From: Oscillospiraceae bacterium
Lineage (GTDB): Bacteria > Bacillota > Clostridia > Oscillospirales > Oscillospiraceae
Reading direction: 5' to 3'
Assembly (NCBI GenBank): GCA_017518225.1
Contig: JAFWVV010000044.1
Location: forward strand, 1-57,535
DNA: 57,535 nt
Below, piece after piece: positions 25,883-34,327 of this stretch. Numbering within the stretch: the first letter of the stretch is position 1; each line of letters opens with the position of its first letter. The notes beneath the pieces are model-generated. The model had not been told where the DNA came from and did no database searches. It saw only the letters and a list, made by a program, of their open reading frames with translations. The translations under genes and the position numbers were made by a program.

Positions 25883-26641
25883 TCAGCTTCTCTGCCGCAA
25901 TACCTCGTACATGACGATCGCGGCGGCGTTGGAGGCGTTCAATGAGTTGATTTGCCCGCGCATAGGCAGACTGACAATAAAATCGCAGCTTTCGCGGACG
26001 AGGCGGCCCATGCCGTCGCCCTCCGAACCGATAACGAGCGCAACAGCGCCGGAAAAATCCGTCTTCCAAAGCTCATTTTGCCCGTCGGCTGCAGTGCCAT
26101 AGACCCAGAGCCCACGCTTTTTTAACGTCTCCAGCGCGGCGGGGATATTGGCCACGCGCGCCACCGCCATATGCTCGGCGGCGCCGGCGGAGGCCTTGTC
26201 CACGATCGCGGTCAGCCCGGCGCTGCGTCGCTTGGGGATGATCACACCGTGTACGCCGGCGCACTCCGCGCTGCGGATGATCGCGCCGAGATTGTGCGGA
26301 TCGCTGATCTCATCGCAAACGACGACGAATGGCGCCTCGCCGCGTGATTCAGCAATAGCCAGAATGTCCTCGACGCTGCAGCCCTGCTGTACTGCACAGA
26401 CGGCGATCACGCCCTGATGGGCGTGTGTATGGCTCATAAAATCGAGCTTCCTTCGGTCACACTCGACGACGACAACGCCCTTTTCGCGCGCCCGTGATGC
26501 GATATGCCCAAGGGTCTTGTCCACGTCACCGCGAGCCAGATAAATCTTGTCCATGGCTCGACCGGCGCGCAGCGCCTCAATGACGGCGTTTCGACCTTCG
26601 ATCAGCTCGTTTTCTACTTCAATTTTTCGTTCATCCGACAT
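25883..26641 (-). CDS. rlmB: 23S rRNA (guanosine-2'-O-)-methyltransferase RlmB/TrmH family
   Basis: A 252-residue SpoU-family methyltransferase. The N-terminal substrate-binding domain begins ELIEGRNAVIEALRAG. The SPOUT core shows motif 1 DPHNLGAIIRSAECAG, cut here to NLGAIIRSAE, motif 2 ALVIGSEGDGMG and motif 3 SLPMRGQINSLNAS, cut to MRGQINSLN; these form the knot that binds S-adenosylmethionine. It methylates the ribose of a guanosine in 23S rRNA. ATG at 26641 has GGAG at the right distance; an upstream ATG at 26671 has none. The ATPase-like gene follows in the same direction. Confidence 0.92.
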   Translation of the reverse strand: MSDERKIEVENELIEGRNAVIEALRAGRAMDKIYLARGDVDKTLGHIASRAREKGVVVVECDRRKLDFMSHTHAHQGVIAVCAVQQGCSVEDILAIAESRGEAPFVVVCDEISDPHNLGAIIRSAECAGVHGVIIPKRRSAGLTAIVDKASAGAAEHMAVARVANIPAALETLKKRGLWVYGTAADGQNELWKTDFSGAVALVIGSEGDGMGRLVRESCDFIVSLPMRGQINSLNASNAAAIVMYEVLRQRS

Positions 26642-26795
26642 GATTCTACTCCGAACACAATAATAATCCATTTACCATCATACCACAGCTTTTCCAAAAC
26701 GCAAAGGACTATTTTTCTCTTTTACATTTTTTTTATGGACTTTGCAGCGAGAAAATGATATTTTGTAAATACACTCAAGCAAAGGAGGCGCGGAA

Positions 26796-27629
26796 ATGAA
26801 AGATCCGATGCGCGCGGTGAATGATTTTTGCTATCGGCATCCCCGGTTTGGCATTCCAAATCTGATGCGTTATATTGCGATAGGAAACGTTGCTTTTTGG
26901 CTTCTGGGTATGGTCAATCCCACCTTGATCTCGTATATGAGCTTCTCGCCGATGCGTGTGCTGCAGGGGGAAGTCTGGCGGCTGTTTACGTTTTTCTTTA
27001 TTCCGGAAAATATGGGCTTTCTCGGGTTGATCACCGTCTATTTCTACTATTGGATTGGAAATACGCTGGAGCAGCAGTGGGGAACAGGGCCTTTTACCAT
27101 CTATTTTTTCTCCGGCGCGCTGCTGACAATGCTCTACGGCGTGTTGATGGCCTTGCTTTTGCAGGCGGACTTTTATCTAACGCCGACCTACGTATATCTG
27201 GCGATGTTTTTTGCTTTTGCGGTGCTTTACCCGGATATGCAGATTCTGCTGATGTTTATTCTGCCAATTAAAATTAAATATCTTGCCTATCTGGACGCGG
27301 CCTTTTTTGTCGTTGGTGTGATCAACAAGCCTTTCCCGGTCAATCTGCTGCCGGTGGTCGCCATGCTCAACTTTTTGGTTTTTTGTGGGGCGGAACTCTT
27401 GCGCCGCATGGGCGGAGGACGGCGCTCGTCCACCACCATTCACTTCCGCCGCGAGTCGCGCCGCATCCGGCAGGAGCAGGCACAGCAGCTGTACCGCCAT
27501 AAATGCGCGGTCTGCGGACGGACGGAAAAGGATCACCCGGAATTGGAGTTTCGCTATTGCTCACGCTGTCAGGGTTATCACTGCTTTTGTGAGGAACACA
27601 TCAACAACCATATCCATTTCACCGAATAA
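26796..27629 (+). CDS. Rhomboid-like membrane protein with C-terminal zinc finger
   Basis: A 277-residue protein. The first ~205 residues hold about six membrane helices in rhomboid order: the G-E-V-W-R-L-F-T-F-F-F loop region (about 58-68), then a helix with GNTLEQQWG. The serine protease GxSG motif and the partner His in the last helix are not seen; the equivalent helix reads TPTYVYLAMFF. So it is Derlin- or iRhom-like rather than a protease. The C-terminal 50 residues contain CAVCG, CSRC and a CFCEEH...H cluster, a likely zinc-binding finger facing the cytoplasm. AAAGGAGGCG precedes the ATG. Its function is unknown; it may bind and guide membrane proteins. Confidence 0.72.
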   Translation: MKDPMRAVNDFCYRHPRFGIPNLMRYIAIGNVAFWLLGMVNPTLISYMSFSPMRVLQGEVWRLFTFFFIPENMGFLGLITVYFYYWIGNTLEQQWGTGPFTIYFFSGALLTMLYGVLMALLLQADFYLTPTYVYLAMFFAFAVLYPDMQILLMFILPIKIKYLAYLDAAFFVVGVINKPFPVNLLPVVAMLNFLVFCGAELLRRMGGGRRSSTTIHFRRESRRIRQEQAQQLYRHKCAVCGRTEKDHPELEFRYCSRCQGYHCFCEEHINNHIHFTE

Positions 27630-27645
27630 TTCGTTGTTTTCACAG

Positions 27646-27673
27646 TTGCTTATTTGCCCGGCTGTGATATAAT
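27646..27673 (+). promoter_or_regulatory. Promoter of the ornithine cyclodeaminase family gene
   Basis: TTGCTT, 16-bp spacer, TATAAT with an extended TG two bases before the -10. Confidence 0.65.
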
Positions 27674-27733
27674 GATTTCAGCAAATAACAAAATAGTTCA
27701 TTCAAAATACAACAGAGAAAGGACCGAACCGCC

Positions 27734-28825
27734 ATGGGCTTTCAGCTGAGACAATTCCATGCTCCCGATTTTACGCAGGAGCGCTTCCTGCGCGCCCCAG
27801 AGGCAAAGCTGGTCGAGGCTCCCTGTGACCACGCCGCGCCCTCCAATTACCACGCGATGAGCATTTTCCCCGAATATTTCAAAATCAAGGGCGAGTGGCT
27901 TCTGGCCGAGGAAAGCCGTATGGACTGTGTTGCGGTCTATGAGGGCGGCAAGATCCACGTGCGCGAGTTCCGCATGCTCAAGAAGGGCGATCTCGTTGTG
28001 ACCGGCCGTGCCGAGGACGGCAGCGAGGGCATCTACGTTCATCCCGACGGCTTTAACGAGGGCGGCGGCAACGGCCCCGAGGTCTTTGCTTTCCGTCAGG
28101 GCCGCTCCCGCGAGACGGGTTTCTCCAAGGACTATCAGGAGCTTGTGGAGCTTCTCAAGCATGATCGCGACCACGGCAAGATCGTCTGGGTCGCCGGACC
28201 TGCGCTCTGCTTTGACGGCGGTGCGCGCGAGGCGGTCGGCAAGCTGGTCGCCAACGGCTACGTCCACACGCTGATGGCAGGCAACGCGCTCGCCACGCAC
28301 GACCTCGAGGGCGGCTGGCTGCACACGGCGCTGGGACAGGATATTCACACCACCCAGAACGTGCCTCTCGGCCATTACAACCACCTTGATACCATCAACC
28401 GTGTCCGTCAGTGCGGCAGCATCCCTGCCTTCCTGGAGGCGGAGGGCGTCAACACCGGCATCATCTACAACTGCGTGAAGAAGAACGTTCCCTTTGTGCT
28501 CTGCGGCTCCATCCGTGACGACGGCCCGCTGCCCGAGGTGATTGCGGACGTGTACGCCGGACAAAACCGTATGCGCGACGAGATCCGCGGCGCAACGACC
28601 GTGATTTGCCTGGCCACTATGCTGCACTCCATTGCCGTCGGCAACATGACCCCGTCTTACCGCGTCATGCCGGATGGCACGGTGCGTCAGATCTACTTCT
28701 ACTGCGTCGATACGGCGGAGTTTACCGTCAACAAGCTCTCCGACCGCGGCAGTCTTTCGGCCAAGGGTATCGTGACGAACGTACAGGACTTCGTCATCGG
28801 TCTCAGCCGTTCTCTGGGCCTGTAA
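27734..28825 (+). CDS. Archaeal-type ornithine cyclodeaminase family (LOR/SDH-like, TIGR00300)
   Basis: A 363-residue protein that matches the family of the archaeal ornithine cyclodeaminase and of the C-terminal domain of cyanobacterial AgrE/ArgZ. Diagnostic blocks: GNALATHDLEG (about 187-197), GHYNHLDTINRVRQCGSI, cut to HLDTINRVRQCGSI, VLCGSIRDDGPLPEV (about 255-269), ATMLHSIAVGNMTPS (about 295-309) and KLSDRGS. The Rossmann part binds NAD; known members convert ornithine to proline and ammonia. A short N-terminal domain (1-130) has a beta-rich LOR-type part. The neighbours do not point to a pathway. The family call is solid and the exact substrate is inferred. Confidence 0.78.
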   Translation: MGFQLRQFHAPDFTQERFLRAPEAKLVEAPCDHAAPSNYHAMSIFPEYFKIKGEWLLAEESRMDCVAVYEGGKIHVREFRMLKKGDLVVTGRAEDGSEGIYVHPDGFNEGGGNGPEVFAFRQGRSRETGFSKDYQELVELLKHDRDHGKIVWVAGPALCFDGGAREAVGKLVANGYVHTLMAGNALATHDLEGGWLHTALGQDIHTTQNVPLGHYNHLDTINRVRQCGSIPAFLEAEGVNTGIIYNCVKKNVPFVLCGSIRDDGPLPEVIADVYAGQNRMRDEIRGATTVICLATMLHSIAVGNMTPSYRVMPDGTVRQIYFYCVDTAEFTVNKLSDRGSLSAKGIVTNVQDFVIGLSRSLGL

Positions 28826-28850
28826 TTATCAAAAGTCTCATTTGCACGAA

Positions 28851-28996
28851 AAGGGGCCGTTGCAAAATATAATTTTTTAAAAAAGTATTTGCGAGAAAAG
28901 TTACTGGGAACCGCCAAAATCGGCGGTTCCCAGTAACTATATTGAGATATTCTTTTGTGACTTTAGCCCCAAAAGCGCATTTTGCAACACGCCCTT
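28851..28996 (-). mobile_element. MITE-like element, copy 1
   Basis: A 146-bp palindromic element with terminal inverted repeats related to AAGGGCGTGTTGCAAAAT (three mismatches at the left end). The centre is a 16-bp perfect stem, GTTACTGGGAACCGCC and complement. Its reverse complement is almost identical to the copy at 35991-36135. It encodes no transposase. It lies 25 bp after the ornithine cyclodeaminase family stop and before the gltS stop, where its stem can act as a terminator. No clear target duplication was seen. Confidence 0.85.
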
Positions 28997-29019
28997 CTTC
29001 ATTTTTTTGAGAATGACGC

Positions 29020-30390
29020 TTATCTGCGCTTCTTTTTCAGCTTGAAGATCAGCAGCTCGAGCAGCAGCATATAGACGGCGGCAAGAGCAAGCGTGACCCA
29101 GCACAGTAGGTCGGATTTCGGCGCAAGACCGACAAGCACCAGCACCGGCGCGCCGAGGATGATACCAAAGCTGCTGCCGGTAATCAGGTTGTTTGCTGCG
29201 GGGGTGGAAAGATCGGGGTCGATCTCACGCAGCAGCAGTACGCCGGAGCTGATCGTTCCGGTCAGCATACCGAACATGGAGGTCAAGCCCTCATAGTAGT
29301 AATCCTGATAGACCGCCTTGCAGACAAAGCGCAGATGCAGCCAGGTGATCACGCCGCCGACAATCGCCATCAGCAGGAAGGGGAGCCAGAGGCCGCGGAT
29401 ATCCTCTAAATTGATAGAGGCGATGCCGGCGACGATCATAAGGTCAAAGAAAAAGCCGGAGACGCGGTTGAGCAGGAAGTTGTTCTGATACTGCCGTTGG
29501 ATAATCCCGGCCCGCTTGCCCTTTTCAAGAAGCGCACGCAGCAGAATCGCCAGAGCCGAGCCAATGATAAAGTTGAAGCCCCAAATCAGCGTGTTGACCG
29601 TTTCGGCCAGCCCCGGCGCGACTGCGCGCAAGCCGGCGGTGATGCCGCGAGCACAGAGATAGGTCGTGAGGTATACGAGCAGCACCATGGCGAGCTGAAC
29701 AGAGAGCTTGTCGATGGAATCAGAGATGGGGATCTCGTCCTTGCTCTGAAAATAATCGACCTCCGGTTGTTCCGCCTGCTTGAGCGCCGTGCGCACCTTG
29801 CCGCGGCGCGACAGCAGGTTTAAGATGATAACGCCGACAATACAGGCGACAAGATAGCCGGCTGCGGCGATGGACAGGCCAAAGCTGCGTCCGCCGCCGA
29901 AACCAAGCGCCTCATAGCTTGAGCCGACGTTGTTGGCCTGCCCGGGCCCCTGCCCGTAGCCCATGGGCAGCAGCAGTCCTGCCGCTTTGAACAGGCCGGG
30001 CATGAAGGTATAGGACAGCAGCAGCGTAATCAGAAGACCCGTCACGCCCTGCACCAGATAGGTGCTGACGATGACAGCGCCGGATTTAAGCCCGGTCAAA
30101 TCGCCGCGGTGTGCTTGATCCTCCGGCGGTACGCGCAGGCTCATTGCGATGAAGCCAAGGGCAATGCCGTGATAGACGAGGATCTCCAGCAGTGCGCCGT
30201 CCAGCTTCACCAGACCGAGATATTTGGCGGCGAGCAGGAGAAAACCCGCTAAAACCGCAATGGGCATCAGGCTTTTGCGGATCAAAGGGATGCGGCGGCG
30301 CAGAAAGCCGGCCAGAAGGATCGCACCGGCAATCAGTCCAAGCTGAATGATAATGTTCCAGAGCGCATAATTGGCAGATGAATAATCCAT
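29020..30390 (-). CDS. gltS: Sodium/glutamate symporter-like protein (GltS/ESS family)
   Basis: A 456-residue membrane protein with about 11-12 hydrophobic helices in two repeats. Each half has a Gly-rich re-entrant loop: MGYGQGPGQANNVGSS (about 145-160) in the first and GMLTGTISSGVLLLR (about 375-389) in the second, as in the GltS family. The family imports glutamate with sodium. This protein is longer than E. coli GltS and has a charged loop (AEQPEVDYFQSKDEI) in the middle. GGAGAAATAAC precedes the start. The gene follows plsC with one base between. Substrate is inferred. Confidence 0.78.
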   Translation of the reverse strand: MDYSSANYALWNIIIQLGLIAGAILLAGFLRRRIPLIRKSLMPIAVLAGFLLLAAKYLGLVKLDGALLEILVYHGIALGFIAMSLRVPPEDQAHRGDLTGLKSGAVIVSTYLVQGVTGLLITLLLSYTFMPGLFKAAGLLLPMGYGQGPGQANNVGSSYEALGFGGGRSFGLSIAAAGYLVACIVGVIILNLLSRRGKVRTALKQAEQPEVDYFQSKDEIPISDSIDKLSVQLAMVLLVYLTTYLCARGITAGLRAVAPGLAETVNTLIWGFNFIIGSALAILLRALLEKGKRAGIIQRQYQNNFLLNRVSGFFFDLMIVAGIASINLEDIRGLWLPFLLMAIVGGVITWLHLRFVCKAVYQDYYYEGLTSMFGMLTGTISSGVLLLREIDPDLSTPAANNLITGSSFGIILGAPVLVLVGLAPKSDLLCWVTLALAAVYMLLLELLIFKLKKKRR

Positions 30391-30391
30391 G

Positions 30392-31522
30392 TTATTTCTC
30401 CTTCCAGACCTCCAGGTATTTTCGCAGATTCATACGCCCCTTGGCGCGAATCTGATAATAACCGTCTTCACAGCCTATCAGCAAAAGATTTGCCTGCACC
30501 ATGGCCATGTAGCGGATCGCGGCGAGGGGAAATTCCCGCCCGGCACAGCACAGGCGATCCTTGTACTGCTGCAGCTCGCCGCTGCCGACCAGCTCATCAC
30601 GATGTCCGGCGTCAATCCGGCTGAGAACTGCCGGCGCATCGGAAAACAGCAGCCCATCCGTTTTTGACAACTGCTCTGGCAGCGCGCTGCGCTGCCAGCG
30701 TTCCCATTCGGCAATGCTTTCAAAGGGCTCCTTCGGCTCAAAGAAGCCGATTTCGGTATAGCGAAGGGAAAATCCGCAGTCACAAAACACGCGGTCGCCG
30801 CGGCTGTGCAGACTCGAAATGTGCCGACAGCGCGGGCAGAGATATAAAGCGGTCTCCAAACCCTCGGCTCTCCGTCTTCCACGAAAGGCGATGGGCTGCT
30901 GCCGCTGCCGCTGCCAGGCGTTTTCGGCGATGTCGCGGTTGATCAAGGCGTTGATTTCTTCACCGGACATGGTTTTCAGCTGCTCCGGCGGATAAATGCC
31001 GACAGGGTAAACCTGCACCAGCCCGCGACGAACACCCTTGCCCCAGCGGGGGAGACTGAGATATCCGCCCTCGATGCGAAAGGTCACAAGCGTTGCGCCA
31101 CAGCTTTTGACAAGCTTTCCCGTGGCAGGAAAAACGGGAACGTTCATCCCGTCCCAACTCTGTTCTCCCTCGGCAAAGAGACAGACGGAATGCCCGTCAC
31201 GAAGATGCCGCAGACAGCTTTTAACGGTGTCTGTACCCAGTGAGGCTTTGCGGCGAGGGATCGGTGCGACCAGCCAGTTGAGCAGACGCGTGAGAAGGCC
31301 CAGACGGAAAATGTGCTCGCTGGCGACAAAATATATCTGCTTTTTCGGCAGGCAACAGGCGACAATCAGCGGATCCCAAGCGCTGACGTGGTTGGAGATC
31401 AGAAGAATTGGCCCGTCTATTTCCAGCGTTTCTCGGCGAATATTGAGTTTGCGTATAACCCAAGAACCAATGGTTCGCTGCAGGAGCGGCCATAGCTTTT
31501 GATGTCTGCCGTATGCGTCCAC
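30392..31522 (-). CDS. PlsC-type lysophospholipid acyltransferase with C-terminal zinc-ribbon-like extension
   Basis: A 376-residue protein from a GTG start at 31522, chosen because AGAGGTGG lies 6-7 nt before it; an ATG 33 bp upstream has no ribosome site. The acyltransferase domain shows SNHVSAWDPL (motif I, NHxxxxD), ASEHIFRLG and FAEGEQSWDG (motif III, EGxxS). These enzymes acylate lysophosphatidic acid at the membrane. Unlike standard PlsC, a further ~160 residues follow, including CPRCRHIS and CDCGFSLR, which look like a zinc ribbon of unknown role. It is in the same direction as gltS, 1 bp apart. Confidence 0.78.
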   Translation of the reverse strand: MDAYGRHQKLWPLLQRTIGSWVIRKLNIRRETLEIDGPILLISNHVSAWDPLIVACCLPKKQIYFVASEHIFRLGLLTRLLNWLVAPIPRRKASLGTDTVKSCLRHLRDGHSVCLFAEGEQSWDGMNVPVFPATGKLVKSCGATLVTFRIEGGYLSLPRWGKGVRRGLVQVYPVGIYPPEQLKTMSGEEINALINRDIAENAWQRQRQQPIAFRGRRRAEGLETALYLCPRCRHISSLHSRGDRVFCDCGFSLRYTEIGFFEPKEPFESIAEWERWQRSALPEQLSKTDGLLFSDAPAVLSRIDAGHRDELVGSGELQQYKDRLCCAGREFPLAAIRYMAMVQANLLLIGCEDGYYQIRAKGRMNLRKYLEVWKEK

Positions 31523-31611
31523 ATGCCCCACCTCTTTTCTTATATATCGTAACATATTTTTGTGATGGATACAAGCCTGGGATGCAATCCAATCGCTTGC
31601 AAGAAAACGAT

Positions 31612-31645
31612 AAGCCGGATGGAACGCGATCGTTCCATCCGGCTT
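31612..31645 (-). terminator. Intrinsic terminator after the beta-lactamase-like gene
   Basis: A 15-bp perfect stem (AAGCCGGATGGAACG and complement) with a 4-nt loop between the beta-lactamase-like gene and the plsC start. T-rich sequence flanks both sides. Confidence 0.75.
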
Positions 31646-31670
31646 TTGTAATGTCCAATGTCGACAATGC

Positions 31671-32648
31671 TTATGCGACTTCCTCGCTGTCAACGGGAGC
31701 TTCGGCAGGGGGATTGAAGTGTTCATAGACGAGCTGCGATAGCGATGCAATATCTTCCACCGCGGCGGCATCCTCCGGGGGACTGTTGCAGATTGCGCAC
31801 AGGATATAATCCGCGTGGGGAGAGAATACCAGCCCGACATCCGCCCAGCAGAGTGAGCTCAGTTCACCGGTCTTATGAGCGCAGATCGTATTTTCAGGAA
31901 GACCGGCGGGAATGCGGTCGTTGACCTTTTGCTCTTTCAGGAGCTCCAGCATCTCCGCGGACGCCTCCGGAGAGACCAGCTCAAAGCGGTACAGCAGCTT
32001 GAAAAACAGCGCACAGTCCTTGGCGCTTGTATAGTTTTCATGCTCAGTATCCTCCAGCATCAGCCGATTAAGACTGGTATCCAGACAGCCGATGGACTGT
32101 GTGAAGGCATTGACGGCGGACATGCCCGCTTCCACGTCATCCCCGCCCAAGGCCTTGATCAGGCGGTTGGCGGCATTGCTGTCGCTGCGGGTGATCATTT
32201 CACGCAGCAGATAGCGGTTGTTGTTATAGGAGAGTGTGCCGTCCTGAAACTGTTCAAAGAGCGCGCCCATGATATACAGCTTAATCAGACTGGCAGAGAC
32301 CATAGGCTTATCTGTCTGCGAGTAGGATACGGTTTCCCCGTAGCTCATGTTAACAACGCAGAGATCCCATTGTCCCTGGTGTGACGCGGCAAAGTCCTCC
32401 AGCAGCGAGGACAGCGCTTCATCAGCATGAGGTGTGACCGGCGCGGCTGTCGGCACGGCAGAGGGGGGAACCGACGTTTCGGACGGTACAGTCGTTTGAC
32501 TGGGTTGGGGAAGAGCCGGCTCGATCGGAACAGGACGGCGGTGCGTCATAAGCGGTATCAGGACGAGAAGAGCGACGCCTGACAGAGTAATGAGGAGAAC
32601 GCTGAACAGCTTTATGAAAAGCTGTCGCGCGTTAGGCGGCATTTTCAA
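31671..32648 (-). CDS. Class A beta-lactamase-like serine hydrolase, membrane anchored
   Basis: A 325-residue protein with a single N-terminal membrane helix, a Pro/Thr-rich linker (about 45-75) and a penicillin-binding/beta-lactamase fold. The catalytic S-L-I-K sits in SASLIKLY, an SDN-like motif in RSDSNAANRLI and the third motif in HKTGEL. The class A Glu loop is not obvious, so it may be a peptidoglycan-modifying or regulatory hydrolase rather than a resistance enzyme. Start: TTG at 32648 lies 9 nt after GGGGAGG and overlaps the upstream TGA as TTGA; ATG at 32642 is the alternative. It ends the four-gene operon that starts at the permease. Confidence 0.78.
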   Translation of the reverse strand: MKMPPNARQLFIKLFSVLLITLSGVALLVLIPLMTHRRPVPIEPALPQPSQTTVPSETSVPPSAVPTAAPVTPHADEALSSLLEDFAASHQGQWDLCVVNMSYGETVSYSQTDKPMVSASLIKLYIMGALFEQFQDGTLSYNNNRYLLREMITRSDSNAANRLIKALGGDDVEAGMSAVNAFTQSIGCLDTSLNRLMLEDTEHENYTSAKDCALFFKLLYRFELVSPEASAEMLELLKEQKVNDRIPAGLPENTICAHKTGELSSLCWADVGLVFSPHADYILCAICNSPPEDAAAVEDIASLSQLVYEHFNPPAEAPVDSEEVA

Positions 32649-33394
32649 TAATAGGAACCTCCCCAATGCGAAGCTTCATAGTTGATAATGAAGGCGACAT
32701 TGGCCTTTTCAAATTCGTTGAACACGTTTTCACTGAAATTGGCGGCGCTGATCGTACCCTTGTACCAGCTTTTGCTTTCAAAATAACGGGCAATCTCCGG
32801 AGTGCTGAAGATACGGCCGTGGCGGGCAAAAATCTCATTTCTTGCCAGCGTGCATTGCTGATGCGTCAGATCCTTGAGGTCTGCATCGGTGATGTAGCGG
32901 GTATGACTTTCCGGGATCAGATACTCGCCGGCTGCGGGTGCGGCGCTTGGCGCAACAGACGGCTCTGCGCTCGGCTCCGGCGATGGCGCAGGTGTTGCCG
33001 TCGGGATGGGAATGGGCGTCTGTACAGCGCCGTCGCCGGAATTTCCGCTGCCGCCGAACACAAAGCTGCTGGTGCCGCCGGAGGGGCTGGCAGACGCCTG
33101 GGTGTCGCTGTAACGCTGATAACGATCACTTGGGCCGGCCGTCACGGCGTCGCTGTGCCCGTCGGTGTTGTGCACACGCTGAAACAGCATGACGAAGGCG
33201 ACAATGGCAATGATCATCAGCAGCGAGGCGATCAGCAGCAGAATCAGAGCAAAAGAGCTGCGTTTCCCCGGCTCCTGTGCTTCCTCCTCTTCGTCTACAG
33301 CGTGCGCCGAGAGATCCGGGCGCGGCTCGCCGCATTGCAGGCAGTAGCGGTAGCTATCCTTGTTCTCGTTCTGACAGTGTTCACATTTCCACAT
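32645..33394 (-). CDS. Zinc-ribbon, transmembrane and YARHG-domain protein
   Basis: A 249-residue protein built of clear parts: an N-terminal zinc ribbon (CEHCQNE...CLQCGE, residues 4-22), an acidic stretch, one membrane helix (about 48-70), a long Ser/Pro/Gly-rich extracellular linker (about 75-155) and a C-terminal YARHG domain (LARNEIFARHGRIF near 183-196, then the SKSWYKG block). YARHG domains are extracellular and thought to bind the cell wall or peptides. With the zinc ribbon inside and YARHG outside, it looks like a sensor or anchor. It overlaps the beta-lactamase-like gene and follows the hydrolase gene by 3 bp. Confidence 0.82.
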   Translation of the reverse strand: MWKCEHCQNENKDSYRYCLQCGEPRPDLSAHAVDEEEEAQEPGKRSSFALILLLIASLLMIIAIVAFVMLFQRVHNTDGHSDAVTAGPSDRYQRYSDTQASASPSGGTSSFVFGGSGNSGDGAVQTPIPIPTATPAPSPEPSAEPSVAPSAAPAAGEYLIPESHTRYITDADLKDLTHQQCTLARNEIFARHGRIFSTPEIARYFESKSWYKGTISAANFSENVFNEFEKANVAFIINYEASHWGGSYY

Positions 33395-33397
33395 CGT

Positions 33398-34324
33398 TCA
33401 TCCCTCTTTTTCTTTTGATAAACTGCGCTCGATCAGCTCCGCCAATTTCCGGCGGTAGCTTGGCGCGTCCAAATATATACACTCCATGTGCTTGGCGTCG
33501 TCGATGAATAAGCAGTCTTTTTCCCCGGGGTAAAGCGCGTAAAGCTTTTCCGCGTTTTCAAAGCTGACGGAACGATCCTGCCGTCCGTGGACAAAGAGGA
33601 TCGGCAGGCGTGCGCGAAGCAAGCTCGGCCGCACATCGGTATCCTTGAGGTCATAACCGGCAACAAGCCGGTTGACAGTGCGCATGAGCGGGTAGAACGC
33701 GCCCAGAGAGCTTTTTAACTGCTGTGCGCCGTCCATATAGCCGCAGTCGGAAACAATTGCTTTCACACAGTCCGGGCAGTCTCCGCTCATTTTCAGCACC
33801 GTGGCCGAGCCCATCGAAAAGCCGTGCAGAAGGACTTGGATATCCTCGCCGAAGCGGCGGCGCAGCGTGTCGATCCAGCGCAGGCAGTCCGCCGACTCAT
33901 AGACGTCAAAGCCAATGAGTTGACCCTCGCTCTCCCCATGTGCGCTGTGATCACAGCAAAACAGGTCAAAGCCGAGCGAGCAATAGAGATCATAAAACAG
34001 TCCGGCGGTCTCCGCATGCTCCGAGCGGTAGCCGTGGATGAAAAAGGCAATACGCTTGCCGTCTCCGGCGCCGGGATAATAGTAGCCGACCAGACGATTT
34101 CCGCGCGCGGACCGGATCTCCATGCGCTCACGCGGCCGCTTTCGCAGCGCCTCTGCGGCGGCGTCACGCTTTTGGTAATAGTCCTCCCCGTGACCCTTTT
34201 TATCCAGAAAATGTGCGAGCAGGGGGGAGGAGCTGCGGCAGAAGGTATAGCGGTACAGCTCCTCGCTAAACAGCGCCGCCGTACCGAGCGCGAGCGCCGG
34301 AAATATCCATAAAGCTTTTTTCAT
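33398..34324 (-). CDS. Alpha/beta hydrolase, membrane anchored
   Basis: A 308-residue hydrolase with an N-terminal hydrophobic helix (LWIFPALALGTAALF) that may be a membrane anchor. The fold shows FFIHGYRS (oxyanion-region strand), the nucleophile elbow GFSMGS (Ser near 175), an acid candidate in FVHGRQDRSVSF (Asp near 249) and His in AKHMECIY (near 281). This is the bem46/YqkD-like group of serine hydrolases; the substrate is unknown. It starts 3 bp after the permease gene and ends 3 bp before the zinc-ribbon gene, so all are one transcript. Confidence 0.82.
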   Translation of the reverse strand: MKKALWIFPALALGTAALFSEELYRYTFCRSSSPLLAHFLDKKGHGEDYYQKRDAAAEALRKRPRERMEIRSARGNRLVGYYYPGAGDGKRIAFFIHGYRSEHAETAGLFYDLYCSLGFDLFCCDHSAHGESEGQLIGFDVYESADCLRWIDTLRRRFGEDIQVLLHGFSMGSATVLKMSGDCPDCVKAIVSDCGYMDGAQQLKSSLGAFYPLMRTVNRLVAGYDLKDTDVRPSLLRARLPILFVHGRQDRSVSFENAEKLYALYPGEKDCLFIDDAKHMECIYLDAPSYRRKLAELIERSLSKEKEG

Positions 34325-34327
34325 ACG

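Noticed and set aside
28699-28917. Short minus-strand frame starting MAVPSNFSRKYFF, also found at 36070-36264 on the plus strand
   Set aside because: Both lie in the MITE-like copies and share sequence only because of the repeat; their C-terminal parts differ completely.
31671-32648. Calling the SxxK protein a resistance beta-lactamase
   Set aside because: The class A Glu loop is not clear, the SDN motif is altered (SDSN), and the operon context is envelope-related; kept as a family-level call.
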